NCBI GenBank assembly: GCA_964489555.1
Contig: CAZAZF010000002.1
Span: forward strand, 111,767-175,766
Direction: 5' to 3'
Source of the DNA: JAAZGD01 sp964489555
GTDB taxonomy: Bacteria; Bacillota; Clostridia; Peptostreptococcales; Anaerovoracaceae
Length of the DNA: 64,000 nt
The first letter of the stretch is position 1, and every line of letters starts with the position of its first letter. Of the stretch, positions 43,369 to 51,733 are shown piece after piece. Under the pieces are notes generated by a model. The model worked only from the letters and a program-made list of their open reading frames with translations, was not told where the DNA came from and made no database searches. The translations under genes and the position numbers were made by a program.

Positions 43369-43377
43369 GATATAATA
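43369..43377 (+). promoter_or_regulatory. extended -10 of the amidohydrolase gene
   Basis: TGA followed by TATAAT (43372-43377); no clear -35, since the preceding bases are the terminator's T tract. The ATG is 24 bases downstream with GGGAGGT between. Confidence 0.55.
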
Positions 43378-43400
43378 AGAAAAAGAAGGGAGGTATTGGC

Positions 43401-45002
43401 ATGAATGCAGAGTATATATTTTACAATGGACCAATTTTGACGGTGGACATGAATGATTCAATACAAGAAGCGGTGGCCGTGGCTAACGGGCATATTATTC
43501 AAGTAGGATCTCAACACGATGTGATGAAGTGGAAAGGAGATTCCACTGTACTCATCGATCTGAGAGGAAGAAGTTTAATACCGGGTTTTATTGATTCTCA
43601 TTTGCATACAGCGGTTATGGGAGCCAATGCTTTGGCCTTGGATCTGCGTTCTCCGGGGGTGGGTTCCATTGAAGAAATAAAAGAAAAAATCAAGGAAGCG
43701 ACTGAAAATGTACCCAAGGGTCAGTGGATTCGTGGATGGGGATATGATCATTCAAAACTGAAAGAACAGCGTCACCCCAATAAATGGGACTTAGATGAAG
43801 CGGCGCCGAATCACCCCGTTATGTTAACACGAGTGTGTGCTCATATTTCTGCGCATAATTCTATGAGTTTGGAAAGGGCAGGAATCCATAGTAACACGCC
43901 ATGCCCGGATCCCTCCACCATGGACAAAATCCACGGAGAATACAGTGGGGTGATGAAGGAAAATGCTCATATGGCTATGATGAAGGCAGCCTGTTTGAGT
44001 AAGGAGGAAATCATTCAAGCTTTGGAAGTTGCTGATGAAATGTTGTTAGGGGAAGGAATTACTTCCGTGCACGACTCTGGTGGATATGGAGCTGTTCAAA
44101 TGGAAGCCTTTCAGGAGGCGGTTGAAAAAGAAAAAGTACATCTTCGGCTCAGCACCATGATTTTTTCCTTTGTAGATAATGTGCGATTTGTGGAAAATTA
44201 TCTATCGGTGGGAGTCCATACCGGATTTGGAAATCGGCATTTGCGATTGGGGCCGGTAAAATTGATGATTGATGGATCCAGTAGCGGGCCCACTGCTGCC
44301 ACCTTGGAGCCCTACGCCAGCAATCCTTCGTTCAGCGGCATTTTGAGCCATTCCCAAGAAGAGGTGGATGCGGTTATCGAAAAAGCGCATCGACTAGGTT
44401 GGCAAGTGACTTCTCACGCGGTTGGAGATCGAGCAGTTACCATGATTGTGGATGCCATTGAAAAAGCCGTGACCAAATACCCAAGAGAGGATCACAGGCA
44501 TCGCATTGAGCACTGCGCAATGGTAAATGATTCCCTGCTTTCACGTTTAAAATCCTTGGGGATTATTCCCATCCCCAACCCCATATTTTTATACGAATTT
44601 GGTGATGGGTATTTGAGAAATTATGGGGAAGAAAGGGCCAACCGAATGTTTGCGGCCAAGAGCTACTTTGACGCTGGGATTATCGCCGCCGGCTCTTCCG
44701 ATTGTCCCATTACATTTTCCAACCCTATTCGTAATATCAGTGCTGCAGTCAATCGCAAAACTCAGACTGGAAATGTGGTGAGTCCTCAGGAAAGAATTAC
44801 AATTCCTCAGGCTCTTCGAATGTTTACCATAAACGGTGCCTATGCTTCTTTTGAGGAAGGAATAAAAGGATCCATTGAAGAAGGTAAATTGGCCGACCTG
44901 GTGGTATTGTCCGGATCTTTGTATGACACTCTTCCTGAAGAATTGGAAAATTTGTCGGTGGATATGACTTTTATTGATGGAAAAATGGTTTACCAAAAAT
45001 AA
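43401..45002 (+). CDS. YtcJ-like amidohydrolase
   Basis: Metal-dependent amidohydrolase of 533 residues. FIDSHLHTAVMG gives the HxH metal ligands; further ligands are His in SHAVGDRAVTMIVDAIE and HRIEHCAMV, and the Asp in AAGSSDCPIT. The overall layout is that of the YtcJ/NfdA group, which includes N-substituted formamide deformylases; substrates are mostly unknown. The C-terminal strand GKLADLVVLSG is the small beta-sandwich domain typical of the family. It begins an apparent run of co-directional genes to coaB. Confidence 0.88.
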   Translation: MNAEYIFYNGPILTVDMNDSIQEAVAVANGHIIQVGSQHDVMKWKGDSTVLIDLRGRSLIPGFIDSHLHTAVMGANALALDLRSPGVGSIEEIKEKIKEATENVPKGQWIRGWGYDHSKLKEQRHPNKWDLDEAAPNHPVMLTRVCAHISAHNSMSLERAGIHSNTPCPDPSTMDKIHGEYSGVMKENAHMAMMKAACLSKEEIIQALEVADEMLLGEGITSVHDSGGYGAVQMEAFQEAVEKEKVHLRLSTMIFSFVDNVRFVENYLSVGVHTGFGNRHLRLGPVKLMIDGSSSGPTAATLEPYASNPSFSGILSHSQEEVDAVIEKAHRLGWQVTSHAVGDRAVTMIVDAIEKAVTKYPREDHRHRIEHCAMVNDSLLSRLKSLGIIPIPNPIFLYEFGDGYLRNYGEERANRMFAAKSYFDAGIIAAGSSDCPITFSNPIRNISAAVNRKTQTGNVVSPQERITIPQALRMFTINGAYASFEEGIKGSIEEGKLADLVVLSGSLYDTLPEELENLSVDMTFIDGKMVYQK

Positions 45003-45004
45003 AA

Positions 45005-45499
45005 ATGATTGCTATATATTATTATGTTGGGGAGCATCGAAAGTTGGGGACCGAACTTCTTGAGAAAGCCTGGATTGAGTTCATGCCAGGTGAAAAGATG
45101 CCCCCGGTGAAAAAAAACAAAAAAGGGAAGCCTTATTTTCGGGGAGGTTCCCGGCACTTGTCCATCAGTCATACTGGAAACTTTTGGGCATGTGTTTTTT
45201 CAGATGGGCTTGTAGGATTGGATATTCAGGAACTAAAGCCAGCGATTCCTATTGAAAAAATTGCCCGCCGCTTTTTTACACCAAAAGAGACGGATTTGAT
45301 AATTGAAAAGGGAGAAGAAGCTTTTTATGCTTTATGGACCAGAAGAGAAGCCGTTGGGAAGCTTTTGGGCACTGGATTTTTCATTCCACCAAAATCGGAT
45401 AAAAGTTTTTTTGTAGAATACTTTAGGTTGGAAGAGAAAGTTGTGGGAGCACTGGCGACCACCAGAAAAGAGAAAATATGGATGAAAAAAATCAATTAA
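45005..45499 (+). CDS. 4'-phosphopantetheinyl transferase superfamily protein
   Basis: Transfers phosphopantetheine from CoA to a carrier-protein serine. 164 residues, shorter than Sfp (about 220), but with both key motifs: VGLDIQE (metal-binding Asp) and ALWTRREAVGKLLGTG, the W-x-x-K-E-A region with Arg in place of Lys. LSISHTGNFWACVFSD is also typical. No polyketide or non-ribosomal peptide genes are near, so it may modify a fatty-acid carrier protein. No ribosome binding site is visible; the start is two bases after the preceding stop, suggesting reinitiation. Confidence 0.75.
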   Translation: MIAIYYYVGEHRKLGTELLEKAWIEFMPGEKMPPVKKNKKGKPYFRGGSRHLSISHTGNFWACVFSDGLVGLDIQELKPAIPIEKIARRFFTPKETDLIIEKGEEAFYALWTRREAVGKLLGTGFFIPPKSDKSFFVEYFRLEEKVVGALATTRKEKIWMKKIN

Positions 45500-46407
45500 A
45501 GCAGGCCTATGGTGCAGCCATCATTTTTTCTTTGGTGGTAGGCTTTTCGTTTTTGGCTGTAAAAACCTGTGTGCCATTAGCTTCCACATTGCAGATTTTA
45601 GTGTGGAGATACAATTGGGCGGCTCTGCTGATGGGCGTGTTGATTGCCATAGGGATTGTCAAGATTCGATTGGCGGGAAAGCCGAAGAAGAATTTAATGT
45701 TGACAGCGGGTTCTTACATTGGTTTCATGATTTTTCAGACCATCGGCTTGATTTTTGCCACATCTATTGAGAGTGGAATCATTTTTGCTATCATCCCGAT
45801 TTTATCAAAATTAATTGCGGGAGTTGTTCTTAAAGAAAAGACCGGATGGGTTCAAAACATTTCCATGGTGCTATCCATATCGGCCTTGATGGTTATGATT
45901 CTTATGGGTTCCACCGGAATTCAAACCAATATAATAGGCTTGGTTGTGTTGATTATAAGTAGCATTTCAATGGCCATTAGCAATGTGTATATGAGATATG
46001 TAAGGCAGGTATACAGGCCGGTTGAGATTACGGCGGCAATCTGTTTTATGGGAGTGTTTGCTTTCAATTTGGGATATTTGGTTTCCGGAGAGGCCGTTCA
46101 CTACCTGGAGCCTTTGAGGTATACGGAGTTTGTGGTGTCTACCCTATATTTGGGAACGGCCTGCATTGTGCTGTCGGCTCAACTCATGGCCTTTATGTTA
46201 CGTTATATGCCGGCGGTAAATGCTACTATTTTTGGCAATTTGTCCACTGCCATTTCCATTGTGGCAGGGGTGGTTATTCTTAAAGAGCCCCTGATGCTCT
46301 ACCATATTTTATGTACTGTGTTAATCATTCTTGGAGTTTTGGGCGTAAGCAAGCCTGACATAATAGGAAATTTTTTAAAAGAAAGGAAAACTGTTAAAGA
46401 ATCATGA
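45478..46407 (+). CDS. EamA/DMT-family transporter
   Basis: Inner-membrane drug/metabolite transporter of 309 residues with ten helices in two EamA repeats (about 10-140 and 150-285). The first repeat ends in AIIPILSKLIAGVVLKEKTG and the second in TIFGNLSTAISIVAGVVILKEP, the usual paired motif. Substrate not predictable. It overlaps the PPTase gene by 22 bases and the MBL gene by four (ATGA). Confidence 0.88.
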   Translation: MDEKNQLKQAYGAAIIFSLVVGFSFLAVKTCVPLASTLQILVWRYNWAALLMGVLIAIGIVKIRLAGKPKKNLMLTAGSYIGFMIFQTIGLIFATSIESGIIFAIIPILSKLIAGVVLKEKTGWVQNISMVLSISALMVMILMGSTGIQTNIIGLVVLIISSISMAISNVYMRYVRQVYRPVEITAAICFMGVFAFNLGYLVSGEAVHYLEPLRYTEFVVSTLYLGTACIVLSAQLMAFMLRYMPAVNATIFGNLSTAISIVAGVVILKEPLMLYHILCTVLIILGVLGVSKPDIIGNFLKERKTVKES

Positions 46408-47231
46408 AAATTACATTTTTATCCGAAAACAAAACGGATCAACCTCCCTATTTGGGAGAGCATGGCCTTTCCGTGTTAGTAGAAACCGAAGCAACCAAAA
46501 TTCTTTTCGATGCAGGGGCATCGGATCTTATGCATCAGCACGCCAAGGAAAAGAAATTGGACTTGGGGCAGGTGGACTTATGCGTCATTAGCCATGGGCA
46601 TTTTGATCACACTGGAGGTATTCCTTCTTTTGTGAATACCAACAAGAAAGCTCCCATAGTGGTTCACAAGGAAGGATTTCAAGAAGCCTATTATATGGAA
46701 AAAGGTGTAATGGAGAAGGAACCTTGTTCTATTTTATGGACAGAAGAGCAAAGACTCCAAATTGAGCCCAGATTATATGAAACGGAAGGCCCTTATTTTT
46801 GGACTAAAGATGTGTGGGTTTCAGGTACCATACCGGAGCAATATGGAAACGAATCCATTGAAGACTTCTACATAAAAGAAGAAGATGGAAGCTATCGGAA
46901 GGATCCCATGAAGCATGAACAATTTCTTGTGGTTCGTGAGAAAGGAGAGTTGTATCTGTTTTTTGGATGTTCTCACAAAGGGGTATTTCCTGCTTTAAAC
47001 TATGTAAAAGATCAGTTCCCCAATGAAAAAATCAGACTATTGGTAGCCGGCATGCATTTATATAACGGAGATTGTAATATGATTTCCCGGGTGATTCAAC
47101 GACTTCTTTCTTATGAAATTCCAGAAATTTTACCGGTGCATTGTACAGGAATTCACGGGATTTGTCAGATGAAACAGGAATTGCCTAATGTGGTGAAAAT
47201 TGCTTGTGTAGGAGATGAATTTGAATATTGA
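46404..47231 (+). CDS. MBL-fold metallohydrolase
   Basis: A 275-residue metallo-beta-lactamase-fold enzyme with the zinc motif SHGHFDHTGG (HxHxDH) at about residue 62, a later ligand in FGCSHKGVF, and AGMHLYNGD and LPVHCTG near the C-terminus. The layout fits the group of 7,8-dihydropterin-6-yl-methyl-4-(beta-D-ribofuranosyl)aminobenzene 5'-phosphate synthase-like hydrolases of methanogens and bacteria; the substrate here is unknown. The start overlaps the transporter stop as ATGA. Confidence 0.85.
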   Translation: MKITFLSENKTDQPPYLGEHGLSVLVETEATKILFDAGASDLMHQHAKEKKLDLGQVDLCVISHGHFDHTGGIPSFVNTNKKAPIVVHKEGFQEAYYMEKGVMEKEPCSILWTEEQRLQIEPRLYETEGPYFWTKDVWVSGTIPEQYGNESIEDFYIKEEDGSYRKDPMKHEQFLVVREKGELYLFFGCSHKGVFPALNYVKDQFPNEKIRLLVAGMHLYNGDCNMISRVIQRLLSYEIPEILPVHCTGIHGICQMKQELPNVVKIACVGDEFEY

Positions 47232-47913
47232 TTGGCTGCGGCGAACCGAAAGATTAATCGGGTCAGAAGGAGTGGAACGGCTACAGAAGGGAAAAGTTCT
47301 GGTTTTTGGAATAGGTGGAGTCGGGGGTTCAGCCGCTGAAGCGTTGGCTAGGGCCGGCATTGGTACTTTGGGGTTGGTGGACAAAGACATTCTAGAAGAA
47401 ACCAATTTAAACCGGCAGGTTATCGCACTGCGTTCCACTTTGGGAAAACCAAAGGTGGCAATTATGGAGGATCGTATTAAGGACATTAACCCCGAAGCAT
47501 GTGTGGTGTCGTATCATCAGTTTTACTTGCCTGAAATGGCAGAAGATATCGTATTAGAAAATTACGACTATGTTGTGGATGCCATTGATAATGTGACGGC
47601 AAAAATAGAATTGATTTGTCGTTGTTACGAAAAGAGGATTCCTATCATTAGCTCTATGGGCATGGGAAATCGAATGGACCCATTGAAAATGCAAGTGGCG
47701 GATATTTATGAAACGGAAATTTGTCCTCTCGCAAAGGTGGTGCGAAAGGAGCTGCGAAAACGAGGCGTTCCACAACTGGAAGTGATATATTCAAGAGAAT
47801 CTCCGCTAAAACAGACACCTCCGGGAAGCATTTCATTTGTTCCCCCCGTAGCCGGAATGGTAATGGCTTCTCTGGTAGTTAAAAGGATACTGGAGGCGAA
47901 TGATGAAAACTAG
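47221..47913 (+). CDS. tcdA: tRNA threonylcarbamoyladenosine dehydratase (TcdA/CsdL-like)
   Basis: E1-like ATP-dependent enzyme that cyclises t6A37 of tRNA to ct6A. The nucleotide-binding loop FGIGGVGGSAAEALARAGI lies near residue 28, followed by LVDKDILEETNLNRQ, YDYVVDAIDNVTAKI and the conserved SSMGMGNRMDPLKM. 230 residues from the TTG at 47221, which has GGAG six bases before it; an ATG at 47215 is so close to that site that it is less likely. The gene starts within the end of the MBL gene and overlaps recX. Confidence 0.88.
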   Translation: MNIDWLRRTERLIGSEGVERLQKGKVLVFGIGGVGGSAAEALARAGIGTLGLVDKDILEETNLNRQVIALRSTLGKPKVAIMEDRIKDINPEACVVSYHQFYLPEMAEDIVLENYDYVVDAIDNVTAKIELICRCYEKRIPIISSMGMGNRMDPLKMQVADIYETEICPLAKVVRKELRKRGVPQLEVIYSRESPLKQTPPGSISFVPPVAGMVMASLVVKRILEANDEN

Positions 47914-48379
47914 GGATCTGGCATTGAAGTATTTAACGAACCGAAGTCGCAGCATCAAGGAAATGAAATACTATTTGAATCAAATGAAGGTGCCTCTCTT
48001 GGAGATAGAAGATGTTGTTCAACAACTATGTGAAGAAGGGTATTTGGATGATTTGGCGTATGGTATGGAATACATTCGCTATGCCACCTTAAAAAACAAA
48101 GCCAAAAGAAGGATTCAAAGTGAACTTCAGCAGAAGGGAGTTTCCGATGAATTGTTTCAACAAGCTTGGAATCGCCTTTCTTTAGAGGAAGGAATGGTTT
48201 CTCAAGACCCTGGTGCAGAGAGAAAAAAGGCAGAGGAACTGGTGGCATTATGGTGGGGGCAAAAGGATTTTACGGAAAAAAATCTTCGGAAAGCTGCTAC
48301 TAAGCTGAAAACATTGGGATATGATACGGATACCATCTATCATACTTTAGGAAAATGGATGGGCAAGTTGGAAGAGTGA
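47903..48379 (+). CDS. recX: RecX-family regulatory protein
   Basis: A 158-residue helical protein built of three-helix RecX repeats: ALKYLTNRSRSIKEMKYYL, then LCEEGYLDDLAYGMEYIRY and a C-terminal repeat with AATKLKTLGYDTDTIY. RecX binds the RecA filament and modulates recombination. No recA is in the window. The ATG at 47903 is preferred to that at 47900 for its spacing to GGAGG. It overlaps tcdA. Confidence 0.85.
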   Translation: MKTRDLALKYLTNRSRSIKEMKYYLNQMKVPLLEIEDVVQQLCEEGYLDDLAYGMEYIRYATLKNKAKRRIQSELQQKGVSDELFQQAWNRLSLEEGMVSQDPGAERKKAEELVALWWGQKDFTEKNLRKAATKLKTLGYDTDTIYHTLGKWMGKLEE

Positions 48380-48391
48380 GGAAACGGTGTG

Positions 48392-48739
48392 ATGGGGGCA
48401 ATCAAAGTCAAGGAAATTAATCTGGAACAGGGAAGCCCTACGGTAGAACAAGCCATGGGCCGTTTAGTGAACGGATTGTCTACGGCAAAAGGAGCGGGAT
48501 TTCGAAGCGTCATTTTAATTCACGGATATGGATCCAGCGGCATAGGCGGTGCAATTAAAGTTGGAGTTTTGGGAAAGCTGAAAGAACCTATGTTGAAAGG
48601 CATGATTCGAGATTTTGTAGCAGGGGAAAAGTGGAATGAACATAAAAAGACCTATTTGGAACAATGCCCGCAGCTAAAGGAATATGAGGACAGGATTCGT
48701 GGAAATCCAGGTGTTACAGTAGTAATTTTAAAAGGATGA
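48392..48739 (+). CDS. stand-alone Smr-domain protein
   Basis: A 115-residue protein consisting of an Smr domain. INLEQGSPTVEQAMGRLVNGL opens the fold and SVILIHGYGSSGIGGAIK carries the conserved His-Gly-x-Gly motif. Smr domains bind or cut nucleic acid in several contexts, including the MutS2 C-terminus and ribosome rescue proteins. The middle insertion (about 68-95) is longer than in typical Smr domains. Start chosen for the GAGGAAA site. Confidence 0.75.
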   Translation: MGAIKVKEINLEQGSPTVEQAMGRLVNGLSTAKGAGFRSVILIHGYGSSGIGGAIKVGVLGKLKEPMLKGMIRDFVAGEKWNEHKKTYLEQCPQLKEYEDRIRGNPGVTVVILKG

Positions 48740-48811
48740 GAAGTGAGAAGCACCAAATAGCGTACATTAATTCCGATATAGTTTCCTTAGCAAGAAAAGG
48801 AGGGAAATCGG

Positions 48812-48964
48812 ATGATGTGGTTGAGTTGGAGTTTTATGCTCCTTGCTTTCATTCTGTTAGGGGTTCTATGGAAAGAGGAGTGGAGTCAGAGGGAGGAAAA
48901 AGCAACGTGGCAAGTAAGGAAAGAATACGAGAGGGAATGGAGCTGTTTTACGGAACCATCATAG
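48812..48964 (+). CDS. short membrane-anchor ORF, probable 5' part of a broken coiled-coil gene
   Basis: A 50-codon frame with an excellent AAGGAGG site eight bases before its ATG. One membrane helix (about residues 4-20, WLSWSFMLLAFILLGVLW) is followed by a charged helix (KEEWSQREEKATWQVRKEYE). It stops inside the next frame, whose product continues as a charged coiled coil but has no anchor or ribosome binding site of its own. A single-base frameshift between about 48897 and 48960 would join them into one membrane-anchored protein. A slippery run of five A at 48897-48901 is in the overlap. Confidence 0.5.
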   Translation: MMWLSWSFMLLAFILLGVLWKEEWSQREEKATWQVRKEYEREWSCFTEPS

Positions 48965-49353
48965 AGAATTATAAGCAGTCTCAAAGAGCTGTCATGACGG
49001 AATCCAAGGTATCTGCTATCTTTAAAAAGGCGGATTATAAAACCAGGATGGAAGAGTTTTCCAAGGTAAAAAAAGCGGCTTCTATGTTGAAGATGGAATC
49101 GGAGCCGGGAAACACCCTCATGGAAGAAGATTTGTTGGAAAACCTCCAAGTTGCGAAAGCCCGTTTGATGGAGTTGTGCGAGTCTCAAATCCAATTGCAG
49201 AAGATTTTGCAAGCCAAGGCTACCCGAGAAAGAAAAGTTTCCATTAAAGAATACACAAGGGCGATGGAGGCTGTGCGAGAGGGCCATGAGCGAATGCAGC
49301 GATCTCTGCATCAGCTGGATATAATTTATTCTGATTGGTTGGAAGAATGTTAG
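48937..49353 (+). CDS. coiled-coil protein, probable 3' part of the same gene
   Basis: A 138-residue helical protein, rich in Glu, Lys and Arg, with heptad-like patterns (about 40-130). The frame is open back to an ATG at 48736 (205 residues), but that N-terminal stretch has unlikely composition and no good ribosome binding site. From residue 1 (MELFYGTIIENYKQ) onwards it reads like a continuation of the 48812 frame after a -1 shift. I recognise no family. It may be a frameshifted gene, a coupled pair, or a sequencing error. Confidence 0.5.
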   Translation: MELFYGTIIENYKQSQRAVMTESKVSAIFKKADYKTRMEEFSKVKKAASMLKMESEPGNTLMEEDLLENLQVAKARLMELCESQIQLQKILQAKATRERKVSIKEYTRAMEAVREGHERMQRSLHQLDIIYSDWLEEC

Positions 49354-49368
49354 GAGGAAGCAAGAGGG

Positions 49369-50367
49369 ATGACGGAGGGGCAAATCAAGAAACTTTATAT
49401 TATTCAAATCCTCGAAGTGCTGAAACGGTATTCCGATGTGGACCATCCGCTGATGCAGAAGGACATTATGGATTTGATGCGGAGAGAGTTCGGCGTAGAG
49501 TGTGAGCGAAAAGCGGTGGGAAGAAATATCGAGAATCTAAAAGATGTGGGGTATGACATTGAATATGATAATGGATACTATTTGGTGCAGAGAGATTTTG
49601 AGGAAAGCGAACTTCGCTATTTGATTGACAGCATTCTGGCTTCCCGCTATATCCCCACCAAGCAAGCCAAAGATCTTATTGAGAAACTTACCCGTCAATC
49701 CAACATTTACTTTCGAGACAAGGTGAGACATATTTGCAACATTACCAACATGGACCATCAGGATACCAATGAGCTCTTTTTTACGATAGATGTTCTTTCT
49801 GAAGCCATTTCTCAGCATTTTCAAGTTCAGTTTTATTATCGGAAATATAATACCGAGAAGAAGCTAGTCCATACTTCCACAGAAAAACATTTGGTGAATC
49901 CTTATCAAATTGTGCTGGCAAACGGAAAATACTATTTAGTAGGCAATGTGGATAAATACCCGAATGTGACCCACTTTAGAGTGGAAAGAATATGGGACAT
50001 TGAAATGATTCCCAGGCAAAGAAAAGATCCCAGAGAAGTTCAAGAATTGAAAACCGGATTTGATTTGCCCAAACATATGGTAGAACATGTGTATATGTTC
50101 AGTGGGCCTTCCATACGAATTCTTATGAGGATAGAAAATGATATCATCGGGGATGTGATTGACTGGTTTGGGTCAGAAATTGAAATTAAACCGGATGCAA
50201 AAAACGGCAACAATAGTTCGTTGGTGACGGTTCGTGCCAATGAAAATGCGATGAAATACTGGGCCATGCAATTTGGAGAAAAGGTGGTCATTTTAGAACC
50301 GGATTCTCTGCGGGAAAAAATCAAGAAAGCATTGGAAATTATGAATAATCATTATAGGGAGGATTAG
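49369..50367 (+). CDS. WYL-domain transcriptional regulator
   Basis: A 332-residue regulator. An N-terminal helix-turn-helix domain (about 5-75: IIQILEVLKRYS, then RKAVGRNIENLKDVGY) is followed by a WYL domain (about 140-240; FQVQFYYRKY, HLVNPYQIVLANGKYYLVG) and a C-terminal WCX region (about 250-325). WYL proteins sense nucleic-acid-like or other ligands and control varied genes, including defence and repair functions; the target here is not evident. It sits between the coiled-coil gene and coaB, five bases before the latter. Confidence 0.88.
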   Translation: MTEGQIKKLYIIQILEVLKRYSDVDHPLMQKDIMDLMRREFGVECERKAVGRNIENLKDVGYDIEYDNGYYLVQRDFEESELRYLIDSILASRYIPTKQAKDLIEKLTRQSNIYFRDKVRHICNITNMDHQDTNELFFTIDVLSEAISQHFQVQFYYRKYNTEKKLVHTSTEKHLVNPYQIVLANGKYYLVGNVDKYPNVTHFRVERIWDIEMIPRQRKDPREVQELKTGFDLPKHMVEHVYMFSGPSIRILMRIENDIIGDVIDWFGSEIEIKPDAKNGNNSSLVTVRANENAMKYWAMQFGEKVVILEPDSLREKIKKALEIMNNHYRED

Positions 50368-50371
50368 ATAA

Positions 50372-51148
50372 ATGAAAAAAGCAATCATTACGGGGGGGCC
50401 CACCAATGAATACATTGATGAAGTGATGAAGATAACCAATATGTCTACCGGTTCTTTAAGCCTGGCCCTTGCCAATGAATTCTTGAAGGCAAAGTATGAT
50501 GTGGATTTGGTTTTGAATCGAGGGATTTCTTATGATGCCATCAAAGATTATGAAAACTCCGGAAACCTACGGGTTTTTTTGGTGGAAACCACAGAGGAGA
50601 TGATGGAACAATTAAAAGATTTGGGAGAAGAGAGGGCTTCTGTGGATATTATTATTCATGCTGCCGCGGTGGGTGACTATAAAGCAGACTTCACTTTCTT
50701 GATGGAAGATTTGGCTCGTTATATTTTTAAAGCAAATGAGAAAAAGCCTTTCGCTAATGAAAAAGAAGTACTTCACTTGCTTGAAGACGGGGCTTACCGA
50801 ATAGACAATAGTTCAAAAATCAGCAGCTATCAGAAAAATCTTTCTGTAAAGCTTACTCTTACGCCAAAAATTATCGGCAACCTACGCAAGTGGTTTCCCA
50901 ACAGCTTGTTGGTGGGGTGTAAGTTATTGGAAAGTGTGGAAAAAGAAGAGTTGTATCAGGTGGCTCAAAAATTAGCTGCGAAGAATCAAATGGATTTGAT
51001 TTTAGCTAATGATTTGTCTGAATTAAGGGCGGGGAAACCCGCTAGATATGTAGTGGACGGGGAAGGATACACAGGGGTTCAACTGAATACCCCGGAGGAG
51101 ATTTTCAAACACCTTCACCAAAGTCTTTCAGAAAAAGGGCTTGCCTAG
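50372..51148 (+). CDS. coaB: phosphopantothenate-cysteine ligase (stand-alone CoaB)
   Basis: Couples 4'-phosphopantothenate to cysteine in coenzyme A synthesis. The 258-residue protein resembles the monofunctional streptococcal-type CoaB rather than the fused CoaBC: ITGGPTNEYIDEVMKITNMSTG opens the protein, then IIHAAAVGDYK, SYQKNLSVKLTLTPKII and LVGCKLL, and DLILANDLSELRAG. No CoaC decarboxylase gene lies in the window. It follows the WYL gene closely, with GGGAGG before its ATG. Confidence 0.88.
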   Translation: MKKAIITGGPTNEYIDEVMKITNMSTGSLSLALANEFLKAKYDVDLVLNRGISYDAIKDYENSGNLRVFLVETTEEMMEQLKDLGEERASVDIIIHAAAVGDYKADFTFLMEDLARYIFKANEKKPFANEKEVLHLLEDGAYRIDNSSKISSYQKNLSVKLTLTPKIIGNLRKWFPNSLLVGCKLLESVEKEELYQVAQKLAAKNQMDLILANDLSELRAGKPARYVVDGEGYTGVQLNTPEEIFKHLHQSLSEKGLA

Positions 51149-51197
51149 AATTTGCGGGACTGATGGATGTAAAATATGGTTCAATGTTGGAATTTCA

Positions 51198-51226
51198 TTG
51201 ATTACCGAGTTATCTTTTAGTATAAT
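51198..51226 (+). promoter_or_regulatory. promoter of the LtaS locus, predicted leaderless
   Basis: TTGATT at 51198-51203, exactly 17 bases, TATAAT at 51221-51226. The ATG at 51233 begins six bases after the -10, at the expected transcription start. No Shine-Dalgarno sequence fits. Confidence 0.7.
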
Positions 51227-51232
51227 AATGGT

Positions 51233-51733
51233 ATGGAAAATATGACAAATGAGCAGCGTGGGTTTTTCAAAAAGAGGGCAGATGCACTCTGGGTTTTTTT
51301 GTGCAAACAAAAGAATCTGTTTAAAACCAGATATGGAATTTTAGGATTTATAGCTATTTTGTTGGTTATGGGGAAGCTTTTATTGTTTTATCAATTAATG
51401 AGCATTACTACCAACCTGTTTTTTATTTGGATGACTACCTGCCTTATTTTGGGAATTTTGTTTTCTTTTTTCAGAAACAAGTGGATTCCTCTTATTTTAT
51501 TCACATTCATTTCGATTCTTATGTTTTCCGATGTGACCTATTCCACCTTCTTTAACCGGTATCTTTCGGTGGGCATGTTGGGTGCGGCCGAGGTATTGGG
51601 CGATATTGGAGAAAGCATTAAGGCCGTTATACGACCTCACTTTTTTTTCTTATTTTTGGATGTGGTGGTTTTGTATGTTACATTTTTTGTTCATAAAATA
51701 CCTTGGCGTAAACCGGTGATTCGTAATGAGTGA
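51233..51733 (+). CDS. four-helix membrane protein, detached N-terminal part of an LtaS-like enzyme
   Basis: A 166-residue protein with four membrane helices (about 33-52, 58-78, 83-100, 135-155). Helix spacing and the SDVTYSTFFNRYLSVGML stretch match the N-terminal membrane bundle of lipoteichoic-acid synthases, which have five helices before the extracellular sulfatase-like domain. The fifth helix and that domain are in the next gene, in another frame, overlapping by eight bases (ATGAGTGA). So this is either a natural split with translational coupling, or an LtaS gene broken by a one-base shift. It has its own strong, apparently leaderless promoter. Confidence 0.7.
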   Translation: MENMTNEQRGFFKKRADALWVFLCKQKNLFKTRYGILGFIAILLVMGKLLLFYQLMSITTNLFFIWMTTCLILGILFSFFRNKWIPLILFTFISILMFSDVTYSTFFNRYLSVGMLGAAEVLGDIGESIKAVIRPHFFFLFLDVVVLYVTFFVHKIPWRKPVIRNE

